Of a stretch of 64,000 nucleotides of DNA, positions 28,640-36,599 are shown in pieces (position 1 is the first letter of the stretch; each line of letters opens with the position of its first letter). A program made the translations under genes and the position numbers. The notes beneath the pieces were generated by a model. The model was given only the letters and a program-made list of their open reading frames with translations, made no database searches and had not been told where the DNA came from. The stretch spans positions 248,001 through 312,000 of the forward strand of contig NZ_LXFU01000024.1 in NCBI RefSeq assembly GCF_001657485.1. The letters run 5' to 3'. Source of the DNA: Rhizobium sp. WYCCWR10014. Lineage in GTDB: Bacteria > Pseudomonadota > Alphaproteobacteria > Rhizobiales > Rhizobiaceae.

Positions 28640-29128
28640 CTAGCCTTTCTCCAGCGGCTGTTGTTTTTGCTTCGGTACTTTGGCAGCCACAGAGCGTTTG
28701 CGCGCCTCCGCCTTCTTCGACGGCGCCCTATTTGCTGCTTCGATTGATTCCGCTGTCCTGCAAGCCTCCGTCTCACCCCTGCCCTTTGCGGCCTTGGCGA
28801 CCAACTCGTCGAGACGTTTCAGCTCTTCCTCGTCGAGATTCTCGATACCGATGAAACGGTTCTCGGCATGGCTGGTCAGGATGATTTCGTTGAGCTTGGC
28901 CTGGATCGCCCGTGTGTCGCGCGTCTGGGCGTTCTGCAGCACGAAGACCATCAGGAAAGTGACGATCGTCGTGCCGGTATTGATGACCAGCTGCCAGGTT
29001 TCCGAATAATCGAAGAAGGGGCCGAGTGCCGCCCAGATGACGACGGCGATCAGGGCCAGGATGAAGATGACAGGCTTGCCCGCCCATTCCGATACCTTGG
29101 TTGCGAAGTGGGCAAACAGATGCTTCAT
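28640..29128 (-). CDS. Low-affinity iron permease family protein
   Basis: 162 residues of the Iron_permease family (PF04120 type). Two membrane helices (about 18-38 and 49-68) flank a short loop (GPFFDYSETWQLVINTGTTIVTFLMVFVLQNAQ), followed by a cytoplasmic helix TRAIQAKLNEIILTS and a charged alanine/lysine tail. Bacterial members are named after yeast Fet4 but iron transport is largely unproven. The start at 29128 has GAGGTGA upstream. I see no IRO or ICE box within 175 bases upstream. Confidence 0.82.
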   Translation of the reverse strand: MKHLFAHFATKVSEWAGKPVIFILALIAVVIWAALGPFFDYSETWQLVINTGTTIVTFLMVFVLQNAQTRDTRAIQAKLNEIILTSHAENRFIGIENLDEEELKRLDELVAKAAKGRGETEACRTAESIEAANRAPSKKAEARKRSVAAKVPKQKQQPLEKG

Positions 29129-29161
29129 CGTCACCTCAAAGATCCTCCCTCGACGTCCCCG

Positions 29162-29190
29162 GAGCATGATGAGTCGACGACATCATGCTC
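29162..29190. repeat. Short palindrome GAGCATGATG / CATCATGCTC
   Basis: Ten-base perfect arms (29162-29171 and 29181-29190) around a nine-base centre. The same arms form the second hairpin of the mosaic repeat at 55609-55658, so this is a solo copy of a dispersed module, 34 bases upstream of the iron permease start. Confidence 0.75.
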
Positions 29191-29224
29191 TCGGCTAAAC
29201 AAACTCCGAGGCAGGTTCGAGGTT

Positions 29225-29285
29225 CCCAGGGTATCCCAGATTCCACCTGGGATCCTGGATTTCCCCCAGGGATCTCCGGGATTCC
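29225..29285. repeat. Three imperfect 20-bp tandem repeats
   Basis: Consecutive units of 20, 20 and 21 bases share the pattern CCCAGGGATCCC-GGATTCC with a few changes each (29225-29244, 29245-29264, 29265-29285). They lie between the iron permease and the DUF2189 gene, whose stop is at 29304. Function unknown; the units contain CCTGG/CCAGG inverted pairs and could fold. Confidence 0.65.
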
Positions 29286-29303
29286 TCGCAGGCGAGGCCG
29301 TGG

Positions 29304-30116
29304 TTATGCTGTGACTTCCCCTTCCCGCCCAATCAGCTTGCGATAGAGATGCCAGGTCGCATGGCCAAGGATCGGGATGACGAGCGCAAGCCCGGCAAAG
29401 ACCGGGATCGTGCCGATGACGAGGAGTGCGGCAACGATCAGGCCCCAGAGCAGCACCGGAACCGGATTGAGAATCGTCGCACGGATTGACGCAGTGACGG
29501 CGGCGACCGCCCCGACATCGCGGTCGAGCAGCAGCGGAAAGGTGATGACGGTCATCGCCAGCACGACGAGCGCAAAGACGAAGCCGATGAGATTGCCCCA
29601 GATGATCAGCTGCATGCCCGCTGACGTGCTGAAGACCTGGCGGAAGAAATCCGCCATGCTGCGCGGAAAGACCTCGCCGAGCAGATTGCTGTAGAGCGTC
29701 TGTGCCGTCACCAGCCAGACGACGAAGAGGCCGCAGAGCATCAGCCCGACCGCCACAATCGACGGCAGTGCCGGCGAATGGCGCACATCGAGCGCATGCG
29801 TCCAGGAAGCGTCGAGGCCGGCCTCACGCCGGCGGCTTATTTCATAGAGGCCAATCGCTGCGATCGGGCCGATCAGCACGAAACCCGCCATCAGCGGGAA
29901 GACCATCGGCAAAAGGTTGGCGCCCGAAGTCCACAGCGTCAGGAAGACGCCGGCGATCGGATACATCAGGCACAGGAACACATAGTGCGACGGCTTCTCC
30001 ATGAAATCCTCGTATCCGCGCTTCAGCGCGTCGAAGACGTCAGCGATACCGATGCGATTGACGACGGGCCGCGCGAAGCTTTCGCTGGCACCCGTCATGA
30101 CATGAAATGCCGCCAT
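29304..30116 (-). CDS. DUF2189 integral membrane protein
   Basis: 270 residues, about six membrane helices. DUF2189 landmarks are RIGIADVFDALKRGYEDFMEKPSHYVFLCLMYPIAGV and the central PLMAGFVLIGPIAAIGLYEISRRREAG. Function is unknown. The ATG at 30116 has a very strong GAGGAGGAG ribosome site; the frame reaches 30197 without a better start. It is divergent from the next hydrolase gene. Confidence 0.85.
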   Translation of the reverse strand: MAAFHVMTGASESFARPVVNRIGIADVFDALKRGYEDFMEKPSHYVFLCLMYPIAGVFLTLWTSGANLLPMVFPLMAGFVLIGPIAAIGLYEISRRREAGLDASWTHALDVRHSPALPSIVAVGLMLCGLFVVWLVTAQTLYSNLLGEVFPRSMADFFRQVFSTSAGMQLIIWGNLIGFVFALVVLAMTVITFPLLLDRDVGAVAAVTASIRATILNPVPVLLWGLIVAALLVIGTIPVFAGLALVIPILGHATWHLYRKLIGREGEVTA

Positions 30117-30292
30117 GGCTTTCTCCTCCTCAGCCGAGACCTGGTCGGCGGCGGTAAGCATCGGCGGGCAAGCCGACACGAAATCCGCAACCGGCACTGG
30201 AGCAATATAACAACTTTCAACGCCCGTGTCGCTCTCTCCCTTGACATCCCCCTCTTGACATCTTGGACAAGCTTTCTCACATCGGCGGCACT

Positions 30293-30847
30293 ATGAAAGC
30301 CTCAGACGCAGATATCCTCATCATCCCCGGTTACACCAATTCCGGCCCGAGCCACTGGCAGAGCCGCTGGGAGGCAAAACTCAGCACGGCGCGCCGCGTC
30401 GAACAGGCCGAATGGACGAAGCCTGTCCGCGAGGATTGGATCGCCCGCATCGCCGAGGAAGTGAACGCCTCGACCCGCCCGGTCGTTCTCGTCGCCCATT
30501 CGCTGGGCGTGCCCTCGGTGATCCATGCCATCCCGCATTTCCGCAACCGGGTGGCGGGCGCTTTCCTTGTCGCCCCGCCCGATGTCGCCAATCCCGATAT
30601 CCGCCCGAAGCACCTTATGACTTTCGGTCCCTATCCGCGCGATCCGCTGCCCTTCCCGTCGATCACGGTCGCGAGTCGCAACGATCCGTTCGGCAGCTAC
30701 GACCATGCCGACGATATTGCCAGCAGTTGGGGCTCCTTCCTCGTCGATGCCGGCGAGTCCGGTCATATCAATGCCGATTCCGGTCACGGCCCCTGGCCCG
30801 AAGGCACCATGGTCTTTGCTCAGTTCCTCGGCCGGCTCTCCGCCTGA
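30293..30847 (+). CDS. RBBP9/YdeN-type alpha/beta hydrolase
   Basis: 184 residues. It has the RBBP9 fold: ILIIPGYTNSGPSHWQSRWE (oxyanion region with the family GPxHW), VVLVAHSLGVPSVIHA with nucleophile Ser in AHSLG, acid region VASRNDPFGSY and catalytic histidine in ESGHINADSGHGPWPEG. Family members are small serine hydrolases; the substrate is unknown. I choose ATG 30293; a TTG at 30263 is possible. Confidence 0.87.
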   Translation: MKASDADILIIPGYTNSGPSHWQSRWEAKLSTARRVEQAEWTKPVREDWIARIAEEVNASTRPVVLVAHSLGVPSVIHAIPHFRNRVAGAFLVAPPDVANPDIRPKHLMTFGPYPRDPLPFPSITVASRNDPFGSYDHADDIASSWGSFLVDAGESGHINADSGHGPWPEGTMVFAQFLGRLSA

Positions 30848-30943
30848 TTGCGGAAAAGACGCCGCCTCGCTTGTTGAGCAGGTGCTTTCTAAGTCTTTCT
30901 TAATGGAATGACAGCAGACTGCGCCGAGGTGAGATAAGCGAGA

Positions 30944-33241
30944 ATGCCCGTGAAGAAAGCCCATACAGAGGCCGGCGATCCGCATGGCGATGCCGCAGCG
31001 GTTGAGGCAGGCATCGGCAATGGGTCAACCGACGATTCCGATCTAGCCGAGCGGGAGAGCCGCTGGAATTATGCGCTCGTCGGCTCTGGCCTTGGCGTAT
31101 GGGATCACAACTACCGCCTCGACCGGAAATATTACTCGCCGACGTGGAAAATCATCCGCGGCATGGCGCCCGACGAGGAAGCCAACGGCGATTACGAGGC
31201 GTGGCTGCAGCTCGTTCATCCCGACGATCGCGATTTCGTCGTCCATGCAATCGACCGGCAGAATGCCGGCGATCCAAATTACCAGGTCTTCGAATATCGC
31301 GAGCGTCACAAGGACGGCCACTGGGTCTGGATCGAGTGTCGCGGCGCCTGCGTCGAATGGGACGAGAACGGCGTGCCGACGCGCATCATCGGCACGGATA
31401 CGGATATCACCGCCCGTAAGGAAGCCGAGGAGACGCTGTCGCGTTTGTCGCGCCGGCTCGATCTGGCACTGGAGGTTTCCCGCATCGGCGTCTTCGAAGC
31501 CGATATCGAGCATGATACCGTCGAATGGGACGACCGCCTCATCGCCATTTACGGGCTGCAAGGTGCCTCGCGTCAGATCGGCGGCGACGTCTGGGCGAAA
31601 AGCCTGCATCCCGACGACCGCGAGCGCGTGCTAGGCTTGTCCGACCGTAGCGTCGAAAGCGGCAGTGATTTCCAGCAGGAATACCGCATCATTCGCGGCG
31701 ACGGCGCCGAACGTGTCATCCGCGCCCGCTCGGCCTTCTTCATCGACGGCAACGGCCACCGCAAGCTGATTGGCGCCAACTGGGACGTCACCGAGGAAGT
31801 CGCGCTCCGCAACGAACTGCAGCGCGCCAAAGATCTGGCAGAGGCGCGCAACCGCGAGCTCGAAGCCGCCAAGGAGAGCATCGAGCACCTGGCGCTGCAC
31901 GATTATCTCACCGGCCTGCCGAACCGCCGCTATCTCGACAAGATGCTGGGCGAGCGCTCGGCCGAATGCCGGGCAAAGGGCCTGGCACTGGCAATCCTGC
32001 ATATCGATCTCGACCGCTTCAAGCAGATCAACGACACGCTCGGCCACCGGGCCGGCGACGCCATGCTGCAGCACGCCGCAAGCGTACTGAGAAATTCCGT
32101 CCGCGCCGCCGATTTCGTCGCCCGCATCGGCGGCGATGAATTCGTCATCCTCTGCGCCGTCGATCCGGCCTCGAAGAAGATCGGCGGCCTTGCCGAACGC
32201 GTTATCCGCGAATTGCGCAAACCCGTCAGATATGAGGGGCACGATTGCCGTTTCGGCGCCAGCATCGGTATCGCCATCGATAACGGGCCGACGCTCGACG
32301 CCAAGCAGATGCTGCTCGACGCCGATATCGCGCTTTATCGGGCCAAGGGCCTGGGCCGCAACCGCTTCGAATTCTTCTCGGCCTCTGCCCGCCGCGACAT
32401 CATCTCCGCCAAGCACCTCGCCGACGAGATCCTGATCGGCCTCGAGCGCAATGAATTCGTGCCCTTCTATCAGCTGCAGTTCGATGCCCGCACACTCGAT
32501 GTCGCAGGCATTGAAACACTTGCCCGCTGGCAGCACCCGGTGCACGGGCTGCTGACGCCCGACCGCTTTCTCGACATCGCCGAGGACCTCGACGTCGTCT
32601 CGACCATTGACGCCCTGATCCTGGAGCGAGCGCTGGCCGACCGCCGCGTTTGGATCAAGGACGGGCTGTCGATCCCGAAGATATCGGTCAACGTCTCCGC
32701 CAGGCGGCTCGCCGACCCTGATCTCGGCAAGAAGCTTCGCGCCCTGAAGATCGAGCCCGGCACCATCTCCTTCGAGCTGCTGGAATCGATCTCGCTCGAC
32801 GATTGCGACGAGGCAGTGGCCGCCAACCTGAAAAAGCTGCGCAAGCTCGGCATCGACATCCAGATCGACGATTTCGGCACCGGCCATGCCTCGATCGTCA
32901 GCCTGCTGCGCTTGAGCCCGAAAACGCTGAAGATCGACCGCGAATTGATCCGCATGCTGCCGCAATCGGCCGAGCAGCGCAAACTGGTCGGCTCGATCAT
33001 CGATATCGGCCGCTCGCTGAACATCTTCGTCATCGCCGAGGGCGTCGAGACGGTGGAGCATATCCGCATTCTCGAAGAACTCGACTGTGACACACTGCAG
33101 GGCTTCGCGCTCGCCCGGCCGATGCCCGCCATGCAGATCCCCTCCTTCATCCGCGCCGGAAGCTGGCGCCACGGGCAAACCGCCGCTCGCGCCTTGCAGA
33201 CGCAGCTTCGTCGCGCGCTGCGAAGCAGAGCCGCCAAATAA
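30944..33241 (+). CDS. PAS-PAS-GGDEF-EAL cyclic-di-GMP enzyme
   Basis: 765 residues, no membrane segment. Two PAS/PAC sensor domains (about 40-160 and 165-290) are followed by a GGDEF domain with an intact GGDEF motif (396-400) and an intact product-inhibition I-site RAAD five residues before it. The C-terminal EAL domain reads ETLARW at 524, so the EAL signature is ETL, but the catalytic DDFGTG, ELLES, KIDRE and EGVET motifs are retained. It could make cyclic-di-GMP, degrade it, or both, in response to a ligand or redox signal. It stands alone upstream of the purC leader. Confidence 0.93.
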   Translation: MPVKKAHTEAGDPHGDAAAVEAGIGNGSTDDSDLAERESRWNYALVGSGLGVWDHNYRLDRKYYSPTWKIIRGMAPDEEANGDYEAWLQLVHPDDRDFVVHAIDRQNAGDPNYQVFEYRERHKDGHWVWIECRGACVEWDENGVPTRIIGTDTDITARKEAEETLSRLSRRLDLALEVSRIGVFEADIEHDTVEWDDRLIAIYGLQGASRQIGGDVWAKSLHPDDRERVLGLSDRSVESGSDFQQEYRIIRGDGAERVIRARSAFFIDGNGHRKLIGANWDVTEEVALRNELQRAKDLAEARNRELEAAKESIEHLALHDYLTGLPNRRYLDKMLGERSAECRAKGLALAILHIDLDRFKQINDTLGHRAGDAMLQHAASVLRNSVRAADFVARIGGDEFVILCAVDPASKKIGGLAERVIRELRKPVRYEGHDCRFGASIGIAIDNGPTLDAKQMLLDADIALYRAKGLGRNRFEFFSASARRDIISAKHLADEILIGLERNEFVPFYQLQFDARTLDVAGIETLARWQHPVHGLLTPDRFLDIAEDLDVVSTIDALILERALADRRVWIKDGLSIPKISVNVSARRLADPDLGKKLRALKIEPGTISFELLESISLDDCDEAVAANLKKLRKLGIDIQIDDFGTGHASIVSLLRLSPKTLKIDRELIRMLPQSAEQRKLVGSIIDIGRSLNIFVIAEGVETVEHIRILEELDCDTLQGFALARPMPAMQIPSFIRAGSWRHGQTAARALQTQLRRALRSRAAK

Positions 33242-33490
33242 AAACCTGCATAAGCGGCCCGCCATTTTGCCTTCATTCCACCGTAGAGGAAAAGGCGCTA
33301 GACTTGTCTTGCGAATTCATTCGATTCTCTTGGCGGTATTCCGTAAAATTGGAAACCAGGCCGCGAAATCCGGAAACCAGGGAAGGAGCGACAGGCGGAT
33401 TGTGAAACCCTCTCTTTTCCTTTAAGGGGACGCCACGAGATCGATCCACTCGCGCTATCCCAAGAGCGCCAACAACAGAGAATGACCACG

Positions 33491-34255
33491 ATGAACCGTC
33501 GCCGCCGTATTTACGAGGGCAAGGCAAAGATTCTGTATGAGGGCCCGGAACCGGGCACTTTGATCCAGTTCTTCAAGGACGATGCCACTGCCTTCAACAA
33601 GAAGAAACACGAAGTCATCGATGGCAAGGGCGTCCTCAACAACCGCATTTCCGAGTATATTTTCAGCCATCTGAACAAGATCGGCATCCCCACTCATTTC
33701 ATCCGCCGGCTCAACATGCGCGAGCAGTTGATCAAGGAAGTGGAGATGATCCCGCTGGAGATCGTCGTGCGCAATGTCGCGGCCGGTTCTCTCGCCAAGC
33801 GCCTCGGCATCGACGAAGGCGTCGTGCTGCCACGCTCGATCATCGAATTCTATTACAAGTCCGACGCGCTCGACGATCCGATGGTCTCCGAAGAGCACAT
33901 TACCGCCTTCGGCTGGGCAAACCCCGCCGAACTCGATGACATCATGGCTCTTGCCATCCGCGTCAACGACTTCATGACCGGCCTCTTCCTCGGCGTCGGC
34001 ATTCAGCTCGTCGATTTCAAGATCGAATGCGGCCGCCTCTTCGAAGGCGATATGATGCGCATCATCCTCGCCGACGAAATCTCGCCGGACAGCTGCCGGC
34101 TCTGGGATATCGAAACCCACGAGAAGATGGACAAGGACCGCTTCCGCCGTGACCTCGGCGGGTTGCTCGAAGCCTATTCCGAAGTGGCGCGCCGTCTCGG
34201 CATCATCAATGAAAACGAGCCTGTGCGCGGCACTGGCCCGGTTCTCGTCAAGTAA
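33491..34255 (+). CDS. purC: SAICAR synthetase
   Basis: 254 residues from [18 protein letters not shown], the usual start. It joins CAIR and aspartate in purine synthesis. Signatures: [51 protein letters not shown], and [15 protein letters not shown]. An ATG three codons earlier (33482) is equally possible; neither has a strong ribosome site. The 249-base region upstream (33242-33490) holds no feature I can name; it contains a short direct repeat GGAAACCAGG. Confidence 0.96.
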   Translation: MNRRRRIYEGKAKILYEGPEPGTLIQFFKDDATAFNKKKHEVIDGKGVLNNRISEYIFSHLNKIGIPTHFIRRLNMREQLIKEVEMIPLEIVVRNVAAGSLAKRLGIDEGVVLPRSIIEFYYKSDALDDPMVSEEHITAFGWANPAELDDIMALAIRVNDFMTGLFLGVGIQLVDFKIECGRLFEGDMMRIILADEISPDSCRLWDIETHEKMDKDRFRRDLGGLLEAYSEVARRLGIINENEPVRGTGPVLVK

Positions 34256-34270
34256 GGCAGGAAAGACAAA

Positions 34271-34513
34271 GTGATCAAGGCTCGTGTCACCGTCACGCTG
34301 AAAAACGGCGTTCTCGACCCGCAGGGCAAGGCTATCGAGGGTGCGCTTGGCGCCCTCGGCTTCTCGGGCGTCGGCCATATCCGCCAAGGCAAGGTCTTCG
34401 ACCTCGAGCTGGAAGGCGCCGACAAGGGCAAGGCCGAGGCCGATCTCAAGGCCATGTGCGAAAAACTGCTCGCCAACACGGTGATCGAGAACTACGCAAT
34501 CGCGATCGACTGA
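34271..34513 (+). CDS. purS: FGAM synthase PurS subunit
   Basis: 80 residues starting at GTG. The small PurS subunit bridges PurL and PurQ in the three-part FGAM synthase. The family pattern is KARVTVTLKNGVLDPQGKAIEGALGALGF...VRQGK-like IRQGKVFDLEL and a C-terminal MCEKLLANTVIENYAI. It follows purC by 15 bases. Normally purQ comes next; here an RNA phosphotransferase gene intervenes. Confidence 0.95.
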   Translation: MIKARVTVTLKNGVLDPQGKAIEGALGALGFSGVGHIRQGKVFDLELEGADKGKAEADLKAMCEKLLANTVIENYAIAID

Positions 34514-34557
34514 TGATCACAGACCCGTCGTCTGGCGGACTTTGAGGTTTTGGCGTC

Positions 34558-35112
34558 ATGATGAAAGCAAAGCTGGAGACGGAAGTCTCGAAATTTATGA
34601 GCTATGTTTTGCGTCATGCGCCTGATGCCGCGGGCTTGACGCTTGATAGCGAGGGTTGGGTGTCGTTCGACGAGCTCGAAAAAGCGTTGGCGTCGAAATA
34701 CGACGTTTCCCGCGCCGATATCATCGAGATTGTCGAAAACAATCCAAAGAAGCGCTTCACGCTCGCCGATAATAGAATTCGCGCAAACCAAGGTCATAGC
34801 GTCGACGTCGATCTCGCCTTGAACCAGGTTGAACCGCTGGCTGCTCTTTTTCACGGCACGGCTTTGACGAGCTGGCAGTCGATCGAGCGCGAAGGCTTGA
34901 AGAAGATGCAACGGCACCACGTTCATCTGTCGGCAGATGTCGAAACGGCGAAAATCGTTGCAATGCGCCGCAAGGGTGAACATCTCATCCTACGTGTGGA
35001 CGCGGCCCGCATGTTTTCAGAGGGTCATTCTTTCTTTGTCTCCGACAATGGAGTATGGCTCGCCGAAAGCGTTCCAGTTCAATATCTTTCGCGAAACGCA
35101 GGGACCCCATGA
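34558..35112 (+). CDS. kptA: RNA 2'-phosphotransferase (Tpt1/KptA family)
   Basis: 184 residues. KptA moves a 2'-phosphate from RNA to NAD+, giving ADP-ribose 1'',2''-cyclic phosphate and nicotinamide. All family landmarks are present: the pair R19-H20 in YVLRHAPD, R75 in IRANQGHS, the FHGTA turn at 98-102, R119 in MQRHHVHLS, and [15 protein letters not shown]. The N-terminal winged-helix part and the C-terminal ADP-ribosyltransferase fold are complete. It lies between purS (44 bases away) and purQ, overlapping the purQ start by four bases (ATGA). It is clearly less G+C-rich than its neighbours, about half in its first 240 bases by eye, suggesting acquisition. Confidence 0.92.
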   Translation: MMKAKLETEVSKFMSYVLRHAPDAAGLTLDSEGWVSFDELEKALASKYDVSRADIIEIVENNPKKRFTLADNRIRANQGHSVDVDLALNQVEPLAALFHGTALTSWQSIEREGLKKMQRHHVHLSADVETAKIVAMRRKGEHLILRVDAARMFSEGHSFFVSDNGVWLAESVPVQYLSRNAGTP

Positions 35113-35780
35113 AATCAGCCGTCGTTCAACTTCCGGGCCTCAACCGCGACCGCGACATGATCGCCGCCTTGACCAAGATCTCCGGCCAGCCACCGGTGAC
35201 GATCTGGCAGACGGAAACCGAGATCCCCGATGTCGACCTGATCGTCATCCCAGGTGGCTTCTCTTATGGCGATTACCTGCGCTGCGGCGCGATCGCCGCC
35301 CGCATGCCGGTCATGCAGGCGATCATCGACAAGGCTGCAAAGGGCGTGAAGGTGCTCGGCGTCTGCAACGGCTTCCAGATCCTCGTCGAGGCCGGCCTGC
35401 TGCCCGGCGCGCTGATGCGCAATTCCTCGCTGAAATTCGTCTGCCGCGAGATCAAGCTCGAAGTCGTCAATGCCGAGACGGATTTCACCCGCGCCTATGC
35501 GCAGGGTCAGGTCATCCGCTGCCCGGTCGCCCATCATGACGGCAATTATTTCGCCGACGATGCGACGCTGGCTGCGATCGAAGGCAATGGCCAGGTGGTC
35601 TTCCGTTATGCTGAGGGCACCAATCCGAATGGCTCGATCAACGATATCGCCGCCGTCATGAATGAAAAGGGCAACGTGCTCGGAATGATGCCGCATCCCG
35701 AGAACCTGATCGAGGCCGCTCATGGCGGCTCGGACGGCCGCGGCCTCTTCGCCTCGGCGCTCGATGTCATCGCCGCCTGA
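35109..35780 (+). CDS. purQ: FGAM synthase PurQ glutaminase subunit
   Basis: 223 residues. PurQ supplies ammonia from glutamine to PurL. The class I amidotransferase triad is present: the nucleophile Cys in [10 protein letters not shown] and the His-x-Glu in [10 protein letters not shown]. Other landmarks are [12 protein letters not shown] and [17 protein letters not shown]. The ATG at 35109 lies within the end of kptA, so its translation is now coupled to kptA rather than purS. Confidence 0.96.
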   Translation: MKSAVVQLPGLNRDRDMIAALTKISGQPPVTIWQTETEIPDVDLIVIPGGFSYGDYLRCGAIAARMPVMQAIIDKAAKGVKVLGVCNGFQILVEAGLLPGALMRNSSLKFVCREIKLEVVNAETDFTRAYAQGQVIRCPVAHHDGNYFADDATLAAIEGNGQVVFRYAEGTNPNGSINDIAAVMNEKGNVLGMMPHPENLIEAAHGGSDGRGLFASALDVIAA

Positions 35781-35824
35781 CCTCGGCACGCAAAATCCTC
35801 TCATCCGGATCTGGAGCAAGATCG

Positions 35825-36217
35825 ATGCGCCCTCGCCTCGCAAACGCCGCCCTGTTGACCGCTGTCGCAGCCATGGTCGCAGCCTGCCAGACGTCGGCGC
35901 CGACGACAGGCCCGAACCGCGCCGCACTGCCGACGATGGAACGCGTGGCGCTCGGCGCCAATGCCTGCTGGTTCAAATCGGGCGATCCGGCTTTTGCTGC
36001 TTATAAGCTGGCGCCGGAACTTAATTCGTTCTCCGGCCGGCCACGCATCCTGCTTGTCCACAAGGGCAGCCCGGAAAGCCGGCCGCTACTCGTCGTGCAG
36101 GCCGAGGGAAGCCCGTCGCGCCTGCAGGCCTTCGGGCCGATGATGCAGGAGCCGGTCGCTGGCCGCATCACCACTGACGTCAATCGCTGGTCGGCAGGCA
36201 ACAAGGCCTGCAGCTGA
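35825..36217 (+). CDS. Small probable lipoprotein
   Basis: 130 residues. The N-terminus has a signal with lipobox AMVAAC and the lipid-modified cysteine at C21. The rest (ERVALGANACWFKSGDPAFAAYKL...NKACS) has three further cysteines. No domain is recognised. It has GGAG eight bases upstream and starts 44 bases after purQ, so it may ride on the pur transcript. Confidence 0.78.
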   Translation: MRPRLANAALLTAVAAMVAACQTSAPTTGPNRAALPTMERVALGANACWFKSGDPAFAAYKLAPELNSFSGRPRILLVHKGSPESRPLLVVQAEGSPSRLQAFGPMMQEPVAGRITTDVNRWSAGNKACS

Positions 36218-36260
36218 TCGTCCAATCGGCCCTGAAAGAATGATCTGCTCGAAAGCATGA

Positions 36261-36518
36261 TCAGTCCCAGAAAAACGACTTGCCGACTTCGCGCGCTGCT
36301 TCGGACTGCGACACGCCGATATCCTTGAGCTCGGTCGCCGTCAGGCCTCTCAGCGCGCGCCGACCTTCCCGCTTCTGATGCCAGAGAAGAATCGCGGCCC
36401 AGATCCGGCCCAGGCGCGTCGTCACCTCAGCAGGTGCGGCGGGGAGGATGATCTGCCTCCTGTCTTCGTAAGAGGCAATCGGTACAATCGGCATTTTGAT
36501 CTCAGGTAAGGCAGACAT
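36261..36518 (-). CDS. DUF1127 (YjiS-like) small protein
   Basis: 85 residues. A variable N-terminus is followed by the DUF1127 helix pair: LGRIWAAILLWHQKREGRRALRGLTATELKDIGVSQSEA. DUF1127 proteins in rhizobia and Agrobacterium bind RNA or affect phosphate and RNA metabolism, but this member is of the longer kind and uncharacterised. The ATG at 36518 has AGAGGA upstream. The open frame continues to 37136, antisense to the regulator gene, which is not credible as coding. Confidence 0.85.
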   Translation of the reverse strand: MSALPEIKMPIVPIASYEDRRQIILPAAPAEVTTRLGRIWAAILLWHQKREGRRALRGLTATELKDIGVSQSEAAREVGKSFFWD

Positions 36519-36561
36519 TCCAGGAATCCTCTCGGCTTGCCATTGGAATTGACTCATACGC

Positions 36562-36590
36562 TTGACGGGTACAATGTGCCAATATATACA
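36562..36590 (+). promoter_or_regulatory. Promoter of the MocR-type regulator gene, near-leaderless
   Basis: -35 TTGACG (36562-36567) and -10 TATACA (36585-36590) with a 17-base spacer. Initiation about seven bases downstream would fall at 36596-36598, two to four bases before the ATG at 36600, and no ribosome site is visible. ACAAT is repeated at 36571 and 36588, a possible operator for autoregulation. A weaker minus-strand promoter for the DUF1127 gene overlaps it (TTGGCA at 36582-36577). Confidence 0.5.
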
Positions 36591-36599
36591 ATTGTCACC

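Noticed and set aside
33242-33490. Purine riboswitch upstream of purC
   Set aside because: I could not find the conserved junction and loop bases of the purine aptamer, and such riboswitches are not typical of alphaproteobacteria.
34514-35112. kptA as part of an RNA-repair operon
   Set aside because: No RtcB, ligase, kinase or toxin gene adjoins; all neighbours are purine genes.
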